In this document: positions 8,362 to 17,859 of the stretch, piece by piece
Numbering within the stretch: the first letter of the stretch is position 1
How the letters are laid out: every line of letters starts with the position of its first letter
Origin: an uncultured Lachnospiraceae bacterium
GTDB lineage: Bacteria; Bacillota; Clostridia; Lachnospirales; Lachnospiraceae
Assembly: GCA_947630695.1 (NCBI GenBank)
Contig: CANRIM010000001.1
Span: forward strand, 62,001-126,000
Direction of reading: 5' to 3'
DNA length: 64,000 nt
Made by a program: the position numbers and the translations under genes
The notes under the pieces: generated by a model
The model's database searches: none
Told to the model about the DNA's origin: nothing
The model's input: only the letters and a program-made list of their open reading frames with translations

Positions 8362-9381
8362 ATGACGATTATCGTAACCGGCGGCGCCGGATTTATCGGA
8401 AGCAATTTTATCTTTTATATGTTGAAGAAACACCCCGAATACCGGATTGTCTGTCTGGATAAACTTACATATGCAGGCAATCTTTCCACATTGGAACCGG
8501 TGATGGACAACCCGAAATTCCGCTTTGTGAAAGCGGATATCTGCGACCGGGACGCTGTATACCGGCTGTTTGAGGAAGAACATCCGGATATGGTTGTGAA
8601 CTTTGCCGCGGAAAGTCACGTGGACCGTTCCATTGAGGATCCGGGCATCTTTCTGCAGACCAATATCATGGGTACGGCGGTGATGATGGACGCCTGCCGC
8701 AAGTACGGCATTCAGCGGTATCATCAGGTCTCTACCGATGAAGTGTACGGCGATCTGCCGCTGGACCGGCCGGATCTGTTCTTTACCGAGGAAACGCCGA
8801 TTCATACCAGCAGTCCCTACAGCAGCTCCAAGGCTGCTGCCGATCTGCTTGTACTGGCGTATCACAGAACCTACGGACTTCCGGTGAGCATCAGCCGCTG
8901 CTCCAATAATTACGGGCCGTATCATTTTCCGGAGAAGCTGATTCCGCTGATGATCGCCAATGCACTGAATGACAAGCCGCTGCCGGTATACGGCGAGGGA
9001 CTGAATGTACGGGACTGGCTCTATGTGGAGGATCACTGCAAGGCCATTGACCTGGTGATTCACAAAGGCAGAGTCGGCGAGGTGTACAACATCGGCGGAC
9101 ACAATGAAATGAAAAATATCGATATCGTCAAGCTGATCTGCAAGGAGCTGGGCAAGCCGGAAAGTCTCATTACCTTTGTAACGGACAGAAAGGGACATGA
9201 TATGCGCTACGCTATCGATCCCACCAAGATTCACAATGAGCTGGGCTGGCTGCCGGAGACGAAATTCGCGGACGGCATCAAAAAGACGATTCAGTGGTAT
9301 CTGGACAACCGAACCTGGTGGGAAACCATTATTTCCGGAGAATACCAGAATTATTATGAAAAAATGTATGCAAACAGATAG
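8362..9381 (+). CDS. rfbB: dTDP-glucose 4,6-dehydratase
   Basis: NAD-dependent extended SDR that makes dTDP-4-keto-6-deoxyglucose, the second step of dTDP-L-rhamnose synthesis. At 339 residues it matches the family length. Motifs are TGGAGFIGSNFIFYML for NAD binding, NFAAESHVDRSI, the catalytic VSTDEVYGDLP and YSSSKAAADLL (Tyr and Lys), and the downstream SRCSNNYGPYHFPEKLIPL. Start ATG 8362 is preceded by aaagagaggaac. Confidence 0.96.
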   Translation: MTIIVTGGAGFIGSNFIFYMLKKHPEYRIVCLDKLTYAGNLSTLEPVMDNPKFRFVKADICDRDAVYRLFEEEHPDMVVNFAAESHVDRSIEDPGIFLQTNIMGTAVMMDACRKYGIQRYHQVSTDEVYGDLPLDRPDLFFTEETPIHTSSPYSSSKAAADLLVLAYHRTYGLPVSISRCSNNYGPYHFPEKLIPLMIANALNDKPLPVYGEGLNVRDWLYVEDHCKAIDLVIHKGRVGEVYNIGGHNEMKNIDIVKLICKELGKPESLITFVTDRKGHDMRYAIDPTKIHNELGWLPETKFADGIKKTIQWYLDNRTWWETIISGEYQNYYEKMYANR

Positions 9382-9390
9382 AGGTTAAAT

Positions 9391-10251
9391 ATGAAAATAT
9401 TAGTAACAGGCGTAAAAGGCCAGCTGGGATACGATGTGATGAAGGAGCTGGCGCGGCGCGGCATAGAGGGGATCGGTGCGGATATCGACGAATTTGATAT
9501 TACGGATCCGGCTGCCACAAGGGATTTTATTACGGCGGCAGCGCCGGACGCGGTGATTCATTGTTCTGCGTATACGGCCGTAGACAAGGCGGAGGACAAT
9601 GAGGAGCTCTGTTATCGTGTCAATGCGGAAGGCCCGGGCAATATCGCCGCAGTCTGCAAAGATCTGGATATCAAAATGCTTTATATCAGCACCGATTATG
9701 TCTTTCCGGGAGACGGGGAGGCATATTATAAGCCGGAGGACGCAACGGGACCGGCAGGCGCTTACGGCCGGACCAAGCTGGCGGGAGAACAGAAGGTACA
9801 GGAAATCTTAGACCGGTACTTTATTGTCCGAATCTCCTGGGTGTTTGGCATCAACGGCAGTAATTTTATAAAGACCATGCTTCGGCTGGGGGAAACCCAT
9901 GATACGCTGACGGTAGTGGATGACCAGATCGGTTCTCCCACCTATACGGCGGATCTGGCGGTGCTGCTGGCGGATATGATCCAGACGGACAAATACGGAA
10001 TTTATCACGCCACCAATGAAGGCATCTGTTCCTGGGCGGAATTTGCGGCCGCCATTTTTGAAAATGCCGGTATGCAGGTAAAGATCATTCCGGTGACCAC
10101 GGAGGAGTACGGAGCGAAAGCGCCCAGACCCAAGAATTCCCGGATGTCCAAGGATAAACTAGAAGAAAACGGATTTCACAGGCTTCCCTCCTGGCAGGAT
10201 GCGCTTGCTCGCTATATGAAGGAACTCCAGGCGGAAAGGGAAGGAAAATGA
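9391..10251 (+). CDS. rfbD: dTDP-4-dehydrorhamnose reductase
   Basis: Last step to dTDP-L-rhamnose, an NAD(P)H-dependent SDR reduction. The 286-residue protein starts MKILVTGVKGQLGYDVM and shows HCSAYTAVDKAEDN, the STDYVFPGDG substrate segment, and the YGRTKLAGEQ Tyr/Lys pair. It is 9 bases downstream of rfbB and overlaps the ABC permease start by 4 bases (ATGA), placing rhamnose supply and glycan export in one transcript. Confidence 0.95.
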   Translation: MKILVTGVKGQLGYDVMKELARRGIEGIGADIDEFDITDPAATRDFITAAAPDAVIHCSAYTAVDKAEDNEELCYRVNAEGPGNIAAVCKDLDIKMLYISTDYVFPGDGEAYYKPEDATGPAGAYGRTKLAGEQKVQEILDRYFIVRISWVFGINGSNFIKTMLRLGETHDTLTVVDDQIGSPTYTADLAVLLADMIQTDKYGIYHATNEGICSWAEFAAAIFENAGMQVKIIPVTTEEYGAKAPRPKNSRMSKDKLEENGFHRLPSWQDALARYMKELQAEREGK

Positions 10252-11036
10252 GGCTGTTCAAAGAGGTTTGGGCAAGCCGTGAGCTGATGATGCGGCTTGC
10301 CAAAAATGATTTTAAAACCAAGTACGCCGGCAATTATCTGGGCATTATCTGGGCTTTTATACAGCCTATTATTACGGTGCTGGTGTACTGGTTTGTCTTT
10401 CAGGTGGGATTTCGTTCCGTGACGTCAGCCAATCAGTATCCTTTCGTTCTGTACCTGCTTTCGGGTATCGTTCCCTGGTTTTATTTCCAGGAGGCGCTGA
10501 TTTCAGGAACCAACTGTTTTATTGAGTATTCCTACCTGGTGAAAAAGGTAGTTTTCAAAATCAGTATTCTGCCGATGGTAAAGGTCATTTCCGCATTGTT
10601 TGTCCATGCGTTTTTTGTGGCGTTTATGATCTTTGTATTTGCCCTGTACGGCTATTATCCGGACATTTACGTGCTGCAGGTGATTTATTACAGCTTCTGT
10701 ATGTTTATGCTGGTACTGGGACTTGTATATATGACCAGCGCCATCGTGATTTTCTTCAAGGATCTGGGACAGATCATTTCTATCTTTCTGCAGGTGGGCA
10801 TCTGGCTGACGCCCATCATGTGGGAAATCCAGATGCTGGGAGATAAGCAGTTTATCATGAAATTCAATCCGTTTTACTATATTGTAAGCGGATACCGGGA
10901 TGCGCTTTTGACCAAGGCTTGGTTTTTTGAAAAGTGGAAGTACAGCCTGTATTTCTGGGCTGTGACGGCGATTGTATTTTTGATCGGAACCACCGTTTAT
11001 AAGAAACTGCGGATCCATTTTGCCGATGTATTATAA
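10248..11036 (+). CDS. ABC-2 type polysaccharide export permease (Wzm/TagG-like)
   Basis: Membrane component of an ABC exporter that moves lipid-linked polysaccharide across the membrane. The 262-residue protein has the family's N-terminal WASRELMMRLAKNDFKTKYAGNYLGIIWAFIQPI segment (amphipathic stretch leading into the first membrane helix), about six hydrophobic segments, and the conserved LTPIMWEI / NPFYYIVSGYRDALL region. It overlaps rfbD by 4 bases. The usual ATPase partner (Wzt/TagH) is not beside it; the next gene is a glycosyltransferase. Confidence 0.9.
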   Translation: MRLFKEVWASRELMMRLAKNDFKTKYAGNYLGIIWAFIQPIITVLVYWFVFQVGFRSVTSANQYPFVLYLLSGIVPWFYFQEALISGTNCFIEYSYLVKKVVFKISILPMVKVISALFVHAFFVAFMIFVFALYGYYPDIYVLQVIYYSFCMFMLVLGLVYMTSAIVIFFKDLGQIISIFLQVGIWLTPIMWEIQMLGDKQFIMKFNPFYYIVSGYRDALLTKAWFFEKWKYSLYFWAVTAIVFLIGTTVYKKLRIHFADVL

Positions 11037-11052
11037 GACTGCGGGGCAGACA

Positions 11053-13014
11053 ATGAAGGATTGGGAAAAGGGAATCAGAGTCCTGAAGGCGGACGGCATC
11101 CGTGCCGCCGGGTATGCGTTAGTTTATGCGCTCAGGGAGCGCGCATCTGCGCAGAACAGGTACAATCAGTGGATTCAGAAATTTGAATATCAGCTGCCTG
11201 CGGAAAAGGCTGCGCCCGGCAGCGGGCCCTCCATTGCGCTGATTTCTGCGGATGCGCAGATGGCGGAACAGATCCGGCAAACCTCCGCCGATTATTATGC
11301 TTTCTGCTATCCGGGGGATCTCCTGCACAGGGACTGGGAGCAGATGACAGCGGCCTATATACAGCGGCATCCGAAGATTCGCTTCTTTTATACGGACGAA
11401 GACCGGATGCAGGACGGCATCCGAAAGGATCCCACACTGAAACCGGACTGGTCGCCGGATACCTATCTTTCTTATGACTATGTGGGCGGCCTGCTGGTGA
11501 TGGACAGCGCGCTGGCAACGGAGGCGCTGGAGATCCTGACAGCGGCTGAACGTACGGAAGAAAGGTACGGCTGCGGCATGCTCTATGCCCTGGGGCTCTG
11601 CGCGGCGGAAATGATCACGGCAGAGGAAATCGGCCATTTCCGGCGCGTGCTGTATCATCGGAGGGAAGGCGTTAAAATTCCGGCAGAGCAGCTGCTTTGC
11701 ATCAAAACGGATCTGATCAAAAGAAGAGGACTGACGGCGGTTTGCGAAACCGAAAAAAAGTCAGGCGAGGTGCGGATCGTGTATACTCTTCCGGAGGAAC
11801 CCTTTGTATCCATTATTGTTCCGTCCAGGGATCAGCCGGAGCTGCTTTCCGCCTGTATGGAAAGCGCTGAAAAATATACGGCATATACGCAGTATGAATG
11901 GATCGTGGTGGATAACGGCAGTACGGAGGAAAACCGGAAACGCTACGTGCAGATTGCGGAGTCCGCATCCCATCCCTGCCGGTATCTTTATGAACCGATG
12001 GAATTCAATTTCGCGAAAATGTGCAATCTGGGCGCTGCCGAAGCCAGGGGAAGCTGTCTGCTGTTTTTAAACGACGATATTGCATTTGACGACAGCTGCA
12101 GCGTATGGCTGGCGCGGCTTGTGGGACAGGCGATGCAGCCGGAAACGGGCGCCGTGGGCGCAAAGCTGCTGTATCCGGACAGTACCCGGATCCAGCATGT
12201 GGGCGTGGTTAATTTTCACCATGGGGCCACGCATTTGTTCCGGGACTGCGACGATCTGAAGGTGCTTCCTTTTTATAAAAATTGTCTGGATACAGATACG
12301 ACGCTTCTGACGGGCGCACTGCTGGCTGTAGAAAAAGAAAAGTTTACGGCAGTCGGCGGGTTCAGCGAGGAAATGGAGGTCACCTATAATGATGTGGACC
12401 TTTGTCTGAAATTGTTGGAACACGGCTGGCGCAATGTCCTCAGAAGCGACGCTGTGGCATTTCACTATGAATCCTATGCCCGGGGCGAGGACGCGGCGGA
12501 TGAGGAAAAATACCGCCGCTGTCTGGAGGAACGGGAGCGGGTATTTGCAGGACATAAGGCATTTCGCGGGAAGGATCCCGCCTATCATCCCTACTTAAGT
12601 CAAAGCGATCCCAATGCGGGGGTGGCCGTCAGGTATCTGCCGCCGCCCGGTAAGGCCAAAAAGCTGTCCCGTGCATCAAAGCCGGATATGCCGGAACCGG
12701 GCAGTTTCCGCATCGACCAGATAGATGCGGACGAATGGTGTTATATCCGGGGATATGTTTTTACTGACAATCCCGGGAAAGAAAAGGTTCGCATCCTGTT
12801 TCAGGGAGAGCAGACATTCTGCTTCGATACACGGCCGTATTTTGATCATACAATGACACCGCTGATGCATAACGGGAAGTCGTATGCATTTTGCGGATTC
12901 GAGGCACTGATCCGGCATCTGGCGCTGCCGGAGGATAATTACCGTATTTTGCTGGAGGTTGGGAATCTTACGGCGGAAACGGGAGAAAACTGTTTGACAT
13001 TAAAAAACAGATAG
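11053..13014 (+). CDS. Large multi-domain glycosyltransferase (GT2 core)
   Basis: A protein of about 653 residues. The N-terminal third resembles the partial transferase region seen in O-antigen/rhamnan enzymes (FYTDEDRM ... PDWSPDTYLSYDYVGGLLVMD). The central GT2 domain (about residues 250-490) has PFVSIIVPSRDQPELL, WIVVDNGSTEENRK and the LLFLNDDIAF metal site, with GGFSEEMEVTYNDVDLCLKL downstream. The C-terminal 100 residues form an additional module without an assigned function. ATG 11053 (after gcggggcaga) is chosen; TTG 11020 and ATG 11026 lie within the permease end and lack a ribosome-binding site. It probably elongates a rhamnose-containing surface glycan. Confidence 0.85.
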   Translation: MKDWEKGIRVLKADGIRAAGYALVYALRERASAQNRYNQWIQKFEYQLPAEKAAPGSGPSIALISADAQMAEQIRQTSADYYAFCYPGDLLHRDWEQMTAAYIQRHPKIRFFYTDEDRMQDGIRKDPTLKPDWSPDTYLSYDYVGGLLVMDSALATEALEILTAAERTEERYGCGMLYALGLCAAEMITAEEIGHFRRVLYHRREGVKIPAEQLLCIKTDLIKRRGLTAVCETEKKSGEVRIVYTLPEEPFVSIIVPSRDQPELLSACMESAEKYTAYTQYEWIVVDNGSTEENRKRYVQIAESASHPCRYLYEPMEFNFAKMCNLGAAEARGSCLLFLNDDIAFDDSCSVWLARLVGQAMQPETGAVGAKLLYPDSTRIQHVGVVNFHHGATHLFRDCDDLKVLPFYKNCLDTDTTLLTGALLAVEKEKFTAVGGFSEEMEVTYNDVDLCLKLLEHGWRNVLRSDAVAFHYESYARGEDAADEEKYRRCLEERERVFAGHKAFRGKDPAYHPYLSQSDPNAGVAVRYLPPPGKAKKLSRASKPDMPEPGSFRIDQIDADEWCYIRGYVFTDNPGKEKVRILFQGEQTFCFDTRPYFDHTMTPLMHNGKSYAFCGFEALIRHLALPEDNYRILLEVGNLTAETGENCLTLKNR

Positions 13015-13022
13015 TTTAAAAT
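12994..13022 (+). promoter_or_regulatory. Sigma-A promoter for the 43-residue membrane protein
   Basis: TTGACA (12994-12999), 17-base spacer, TAAAAT (13017-13022). It lies across the last codons of the glycosyltransferase gene and would start a transcript at about 13029, 30 bases before the small gene. Confidence 0.7.
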
Positions 13023-13059
13023 TATATGCATAAATATATTCAGGTCAGGAGGGAAAGGT

Positions 13060-13191
13060 ATGGCTGAACAGGAAAAAAAGGAGAAAAAGAGCCTGCTGAA
13101 AAAAATCGGCGGAAAGGGAATGCTCGTTATCGGTTTTATAGCGGTTTTTCTGATCATCGGTATCATCGGAAGAATCCTTGGAGTAAACTAA
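13060..13191 (+). CDS. Small single-pass membrane protein, unknown function
   Basis: A 43-residue ORF too short for ordinary gene finding but well supported: ribosome-binding site caggaggg at 13045-13053, its own promoter upstream and a rho-independent terminator 17 bases downstream. The protein has a strongly basic N terminus (MAEQEKKEKKSLLKKIGGKG) and one transmembrane segment (residues about 20-39) ending RILGVN, so the N terminus should be cytosolic. It has no tryptophan codon, which speaks against a trp leader peptide even though it lies between a promoter and a terminator upstream of trpE. I do not recognise the family. Confidence 0.75.
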   Translation: MAEQEKKEKKSLLKKIGGKGMLVIGFIAVFLIIGIIGRILGVN

Positions 13192-13207
13192 CAAAAAATC
13201 AAAAGAA

Positions 13208-13240
13208 CCCGGCTGAGATTCAGCCGGGATTCCTGTTTTT
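13208..13240 (+). terminator. Rho-independent terminator upstream of trpE
   Basis: CCCGGCTGA (13208-13216) pairs perfectly with TCAGCCGGG (13220-13228); the stem can extend past a bulge (GAA/TTC) and is followed by a T-rich tract ending in TTTTT. It ends transcription of the glycan operon and of the small membrane protein gene. No competing antiterminator, T-box or TRAP site was recognised. Confidence 0.85.
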
Positions 13241-13276
13241 ATACGCAGACCCGAAGATGAAAAGGAGATTTTATAT

Positions 13277-14743
13277 ATGTTAGTATTGCCCGATTTTCAA
13301 AAAGTCAAGGAAATCGCGGAGACGGGACAGTACAAAGTACTGCCGGTGAGCTGTGAGATTTTATCAGATTTTACAACGCCGATTGAAGTGCTGCGAACGT
13401 TGAAGCAGGTTTCCGACCATTGTTATCTGCTGGAATCCGTGGCGGAAAATGAAAAATGGGGCCGCTACACCTTTCTCGGTTTTGATCCGAAACTGGAAAT
13501 TACCTGCATCAACGGCAGACTGAAGGCAGGTTCCTTTGAGGTGCAGACGGAAGATCCGTCGTCGTATCTTCGGAAGATTCTGGCGGAATACAAAAGCCCC
13601 AGATTTGAGTATCTGCCGTCCTTTACCGGCGGACTGGTAGGATATTTTTCCTATGACTTTCTGTCTTACAGCGAACCTGCGGTGCGGGTGAAAACGCAGG
13701 ACAGCGAAGCGTTTAAGGACGTAGATCTGATGCTGTTTGACAAGGTCATTGCCTTTGACAATTTCCGGCAGAAGATCGTATTGATTGTAAATATTTCGCT
13801 GAAGGATCCGCAGCCGGCTTACATGCAGGCCATACAGGATCTGGAAGCGCTGGCCCGGCTGATTTCCAAAGGAGAAAAGAAGCAGGAGCCTGCGGGACAT
13901 CTGCTGGGAGAGGTCCGGCCGCTGTTTGAAAAAGAGGACTACTGCAAAATGGTGGAGCAGGCGAAGCACTATATCCGGGAAGGGGATATTTTTCAGATCG
14001 TGCTTTCCAATCGTTTGTCCGCGCCCTATGAAGGCAGTCTGTTAAATACTTACCGGGTGCTTCGGACACTGAATCCGTCGCCCTATATGTTTTATTTCTC
14101 GGGGACCGATGTGGAGGTGGCCGGCGCTTCGCCGGAAACACTGGTGAAGCTGGAAAACGGTGTGCTGCATACTTTCCCTCTGGCCGGAACCCGGCCCCGG
14201 GGCAAAACGGAAGAAGAGGATCTGGCGCTGGAAAAGGAACTGCTGGCAGATGAGAAAGAACTGGCAGAGCATAACATGCTGGTGGATCTGGGAAGAAACG
14301 ATCTGGGCAAGATCAGCCGCTTCGGCACGGTGGAAGTGGAAAAATATCACTGCATCGAACGGTATTCCCATGTAATGCATATCGGCTCCACGGTACGCGG
14401 ACAAATCGACGAACGCTATGACGCGCTGGATGCAGTGCGCGCGGTGCTGCCGGCGGGCACCTTATCGGGGGCGCCGAAAATCCGGGCCTGTCAGCTGATC
14501 GGCCAGCTGGAAAACAATAAGCGGGGAATTTACGGCGGCGCCATAGGATATATTGATTTCACGGGAAATCTGGACACCTGTATCGCCATCCGGATCGCTT
14601 ATATGAAGAACGGAAAGGTCTTCGTCCGAAGCGGCGCCGGGATTGTGGCGGATTCGGTGCCGGAAAAGGAATTTGAGGAATGCATGAACAAGGCGGCTGC
14701 CGTAATCAGTGCGCTGAAGCAGGCGGAGGGGCTGGACTTATGA
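13277..14743 (+). CDS. trpE: Anthranilate synthase component I
   Basis: Chorismate-binding subunit that makes anthranilate with ammonia supplied by TrpG, the first committed step to tryptophan. The 488-residue protein has the N-terminal LLES element of the tryptophan feedback site, then the catalytic domain with SPETLVKLENG, PLAGTRPRG, LVDLGRNDLGKISRFGTVEVEK, AVLPAGTLSGAPKIRACQLI and the C-terminal GAGIVADSVPEKEFEE. It is preceded by aaaggag and overlaps trpG by ATGA. Para-aminobenzoate synthase is the main alternative, ruled against by the trp context. No obvious promoter lies in the 36 bases between the terminator and the gene. Confidence 0.96.
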   Translation: MLVLPDFQKVKEIAETGQYKVLPVSCEILSDFTTPIEVLRTLKQVSDHCYLLESVAENEKWGRYTFLGFDPKLEITCINGRLKAGSFEVQTEDPSSYLRKILAEYKSPRFEYLPSFTGGLVGYFSYDFLSYSEPAVRVKTQDSEAFKDVDLMLFDKVIAFDNFRQKIVLIVNISLKDPQPAYMQAIQDLEALARLISKGEKKQEPAGHLLGEVRPLFEKEDYCKMVEQAKHYIREGDIFQIVLSNRLSAPYEGSLLNTYRVLRTLNPSPYMFYFSGTDVEVAGASPETLVKLENGVLHTFPLAGTRPRGKTEEEDLALEKELLADEKELAEHNMLVDLGRNDLGKISRFGTVEVEKYHCIERYSHVMHIGSTVRGQIDERYDALDAVRAVLPAGTLSGAPKIRACQLIGQLENNKRGIYGGAIGYIDFTGNLDTCIAIRIAYMKNGKVFVRSGAGIVADSVPEKEFEECMNKAAAVISALKQAEGLDL

Positions 14744-15312
14744 TTTTACTGATAGACAATTACGATAGCTTTTCTTATAATCTGTATCAGCTGGTGGGCG
14801 CCATTGATCCCGAAATCCGGGTCATCCGGAATGATGAAATGACGACGGAGGAAATCCGTGGGCTGTATCCGGATCGGATCATCCTTTCGCCCGGACCCGG
14901 CCGGCCGGAGGACGCCGGCGTCATCATAGAAGTGGTACAAAAGCTTGGAAAGGACATCCCGATTTTAGGCGTCTGTCTCGGGCATCAGGCGATCTGCGCT
15001 GCATTCGGCGCGCAAATCACCTATGCGAAACAGCTGATGCACGGCAAACAGTCGCGGGTGAAGCTGGATCCGCACTGTCTGCTGTTTCGGAACTGTCCGG
15101 AAAAGGTTCTGGTGGCGCGGTATCATTCCCTGGCAGCAGATCCGGACACCATGCCGGAGGAACTGGTGCCTGTGGCACTGACGGAAGACGGGGAAATTAT
15201 GGCCGTGATGCACAAAACCTGTCCGGTCTGGGGCGTGCAGTTCCATCCGGAATCTATTATGACGCCGGAAGGCAGCATCATGCTGGAAAATTTCCTGCGT
15301 GATATCAGATAA
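14740..15312 (+). CDS. trpG: Anthranilate synthase component II (glutamine amidotransferase)
   Basis: Class I glutamine amidotransferase that delivers ammonia to TrpE. From ATG 14740 it is 190 residues: [15 protein letters not shown] at the start, PGPGRP loop, the nucleophile cysteine in GVCLGHQAI, and the catalytic His/Glu pair in VQFHPESI. The ATGA overlap with trpE and the ggaggggc site fix the start; upstream in-frame ATGs lie in trpE and would add a tail foreign to the family. It may also serve folate synthesis, as in other Bacillota. Confidence 0.95.
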   Translation: MILLIDNYDSFSYNLYQLVGAIDPEIRVIRNDEMTTEEIRGLYPDRIILSPGPGRPEDAGVIIEVVQKLGKDIPILGVCLGHQAICAAFGAQITYAKQLMHGKQSRVKLDPHCLLFRNCPEKVLVARYHSLAADPDTMPEELVPVALTEDGEIMAVMHKTCPVWGVQFHPESIMTPEGSIMLENFLRDIR

Positions 15313-15328
15313 AAAGGAGGTATGTAAA

Positions 15329-16345
15329 ATGATCAGTGAGGCGATTATCAAAATCGTAGACAAACAGGATTTGAGTTATGAGGAGTCCTATGCCGTCATG
15401 AACGAGATCATGAACGGGGAGACCTCATCGGTACAGAACGCGGCTTTCCTTGCCGCTTTGTCCACAAAGAGCACGAAGGCGGAGACCATCGATGAGATTT
15501 CCGGCTGCGCAGCGGCCATGCGGGATCATGCCCTGAAGGTGGAAAATGACATGGATCTGTTTGAAATTGTAGGAACCGGCGGCGACGGCGCCCACAGCTT
15601 CAATATTTCCACGACATCCGCATTTGTAGCGGCAGCGGCAGGAATCAAGGTAGCCAAACACGGAAACCGGGCGGCTTCTTCCAGCTGCGGTACGGCAGAT
15701 TGCCTGGAGGCTTTGGGAGTGAATATCGATCAAAGCCCCGAACAGTGTATCCGCCTGCTGCAGGACGTGGGCATGTGCTTTTTCTTCGCGCAGAAATATC
15801 ATACCTCGATGAAATATGTTGGGCCTATCCGGAAAGAACTGGGCATCCGGACGGTGTTTAACATTCTGGGGCCTCTGACCAATCCGGCCAGCCCGAAACG
15901 GCAGCTGCTGGGGGTCTATGACGAAGTGCTGGTGGAGCCTCTGGCACAGGTACTGATGAAACTGGGCGTAAAACGCGGCATGGTGGTTTACGGTCGGGAT
16001 AAAATGGATGAAATATCCGCAAGCGCCGAGACGGCGGTCTGTGAATTTGCCAACGGATATTATAAAAAATACACGATCACGCCGGAACAGTTCGGTATGG
16101 AACGCTGTAAAAAAACGGATCTGACCGGCGGCACACCGGCGGAAAACGCGCAGATGACCAGGGATATCTTAAAAGGAGAAAAGGGTCCGAAGCGAAACGC
16201 GGTGCTTTTGAACGCCGGCGCGGCCCTTTATATCGGTGAAAAGGCAGATTCTCTGGAAGAGGGTGTCCGACTGGCCGCGGGACTCATTGATTCCGGCAAA
16301 GCCATGGAAAAGCTGGAAGCCCTGATCAAGGCAAGCAATCAGTAA
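15329..16345 (+). CDS. trpD: Anthranilate phosphoribosyltransferase
   Basis: Transfers phosphoribosyl from PRPP to anthranilate. The 338-residue protein has the PRPP-binding [14 protein letters not shown] segment, [21 protein letters not shown] and [11 protein letters not shown], all characteristic. Start ATG 15329 follows aaaaaggagg at 15311-15320, just after the trpG stop; an in-frame upstream start at 15299 would overlap trpG without its own site. Confidence 0.96.
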   Translation: MISEAIIKIVDKQDLSYEESYAVMNEIMNGETSSVQNAAFLAALSTKSTKAETIDEISGCAAAMRDHALKVENDMDLFEIVGTGGDGAHSFNISTTSAFVAAAAGIKVAKHGNRAASSSCGTADCLEALGVNIDQSPEQCIRLLQDVGMCFFFAQKYHTSMKYVGPIRKELGIRTVFNILGPLTNPASPKRQLLGVYDEVLVEPLAQVLMKLGVKRGMVVYGRDKMDEISASAETAVCEFANGYYKKYTITPEQFGMERCKKTDLTGGTPAENAQMTRDILKGEKGPKRNAVLLNAGAALYIGEKADSLEEGVRLAAGLIDSGKAMEKLEALIKASNQ

Positions 16346-16357
16346 GAGGAGAAGGGA

Positions 16358-17143
16358 ATGGAAGCAATCCTGGACGCGCTGGCGGCCCACGCAAGAAAAC
16401 GTGTGGCGGCTGCAAAAGAAAACAAGTCTCTCGCGGAATTAAAAGAACAATGTCTTGCGCTGCCGGCAGGTGATTTTGCCTTTGAAAAAGCGCTGGCAGC
16501 GCCGGACATCGCATGGATCTGCGAATGTAAAAAAGCCTCTCCTTCCAAAGGGGTGATTGCGGAAAACTTTCCCTATCTGCAGATCGCGAAGGAATATGAG
16601 GCGGCGGGCGCCGATGCCATTTCGGTGCTGACGGAACCGAAATGGTTTCTGGGAAGCGATTTATATCTGCAGGAGATTGCAGCAGCGGTACAGATTCCCT
16701 GCCTGCGCAAAGACTTCACGGTGGATGCCTATATGATTTATGAAGCGCGGCTGCTGGGGGCGTCGGCGGTACTTCTGATCTGTGCGCTGCTGGAAGAGGC
16801 ACAAATCAGAGAATATATCGATATCTGCGATACCCTTGGCATTTCGGCGCTGGTGGAGGCTCATGATGGCGCGGAAATCCGAAAAGCCCTTGCCGCAGGG
16901 GCACGGATCATCGGCGTAAACAACAGGAACCTGAAGGATTTTACGGTGGATACCGAAAACAGCCGCCGTCTGCGGGAGCTGGTTCCGCCGGAAATACTGT
17001 TTGTGTCGGAAAGCGGCATCCGCTCGGCGGCGGATATCCGGCGGCTGCGGGATATGGGCGTGAACGCGGTACTGGTAGGAGAAACCCTGATGAAAGCAGA
17101 GGATAAACGCGCGAAACTGCGGGAACTGCGGGGTGAGGCATGA
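16358..17143 (+). CDS. trpC: Indole-3-glycerol-phosphate synthase
   Basis: TIM-barrel enzyme that closes the indole ring. The 261-residue protein contains the CECKKASPSKGVI active-site segment, the AISVLTEPKWFLGS loop, LRKDFTVDAYMIYEAR, GVNNRNLKDFTVD and SESGIRSAADIRRL. It begins 12 bases after trpD with gaggagaagg upstream, and its end overlaps trpF by ATGA. Confidence 0.96.
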   Translation: MEAILDALAAHARKRVAAAKENKSLAELKEQCLALPAGDFAFEKALAAPDIAWICECKKASPSKGVIAENFPYLQIAKEYEAAGADAISVLTEPKWFLGSDLYLQEIAAAVQIPCLRKDFTVDAYMIYEARLLGASAVLLICALLEEAQIREYIDICDTLGISALVEAHDGAEIRKALAAGARIIGVNNRNLKDFTVDTENSRRLRELVPPEILFVSESGIRSAADIRRLRDMGVNAVLVGETLMKAEDKRAKLRELRGEA

Positions 17144-17769
17144 CAAAGATCAAATTCTGCGGGCTGAAGCGCCCCTGTGATATTGCCGCCGCAAACCGGC
17201 TGAAGCCATCCTATGCGGGATTCGTATTCGCAAAAAAAAGCAGCCGGTATATTTCTTATGAAACGGCGGAAACCCTGCGCCGGCAGCTTTCAAAGGAGAT
17301 TCAAACGGTGGGCGTCTTTGTGAATGCGGCGCCGGAAGAAATCGCAGAAGCCTTTGACCGGGGGATTATTGATCTTGCGCAGCTGCACGGCAATGAAGAC
17401 GAGGCATACATCCGACGCCTTCGTGCATGGAAAAACCGGCCGCTCATCAAGGCGTTTCAGATCAATACGATAGAAGATATCCGGGCGGCGGAGCAATGTG
17501 CTGCAGATTTTGTGCTGCTGGATCATGGTGCCGGCGGTACAGGCGCACGCTTTGACTGGAATCTGCTGGAAAAAATGCAGCGGCCCTATTTTCTGGCCGG
17601 CGGCCTGGATGCGGCGTCTGCGGCAGAGGCCGTCCGACGGTATCATCCCTATGCAGTGGATGTCAGTTCCGGCATCGAAACGGAAGGGTTCAAGGACCCC
17701 GGAAAGATGGAAGCGTTTCTGCAGGCGGTACAGGCAGCCGATGCGGGAAAGCCGGTTTTGCGAACTTAA
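17140..17769 (+). CDS. trpF: Phosphoribosylanthranilate isomerase
   Basis: TIM-barrel isomerase, 209 residues. It begins MTKIKFCGLKRPCDI with the catalytic cysteine in KFCGL, followed by GFVFAKKSSRYIS, LAQLHGNEDEAYI, LLDHGAGGTGARFDW (catalytic aspartate) and FLAGGLDAASA with VDVSSGIETEGFKD. It is the last gene of the upstream half of the trp genes; trpB lies 4.6 kb downstream rather than directly next. Confidence 0.95.
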   Translation: MTKIKFCGLKRPCDIAAANRLKPSYAGFVFAKKSSRYISYETAETLRRQLSKEIQTVGVFVNAAPEEIAEAFDRGIIDLAQLHGNEDEAYIRRLRAWKNRPLIKAFQINTIEDIRAAEQCAADFVLLDHGAGGTGARFDWNLLEKMQRPYFLAGGLDAASAAEAVRRYHPYAVDVSSGIETEGFKDPGKMEAFLQAVQAADAGKPVLRT

Positions 17770-17772
17770 TGC

Positions 17773-17801
17773 TTGACATTGGAAAACAGAAGGGGTATAT
17801 T
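17773..17801 (+). promoter_or_regulatory. Sigma-A promoter of the L25/CTC gene
   Basis: Consensus TTGACA (17773-17778), 17-base spacer, TATATT (17796-17801). It lies directly after the trpF stop, so the ribosomal-protein gene is transcribed independently of trp. Confidence 0.85.
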
Positions 17802-17859
17802 GCAAGAGATCGCAACCTAAAAAAGGAAAATCAGGATCAGATTTTGGAGGAAAAGGTAA

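Noticed and set aside
13192..13276. T-box, TRAP or Trp-leader attenuator before trpE
   Set aside because: No T-box sequence, no GAG/UAG repeats and no Trp codons in the upstream small ORF; only a simple terminator is visible.
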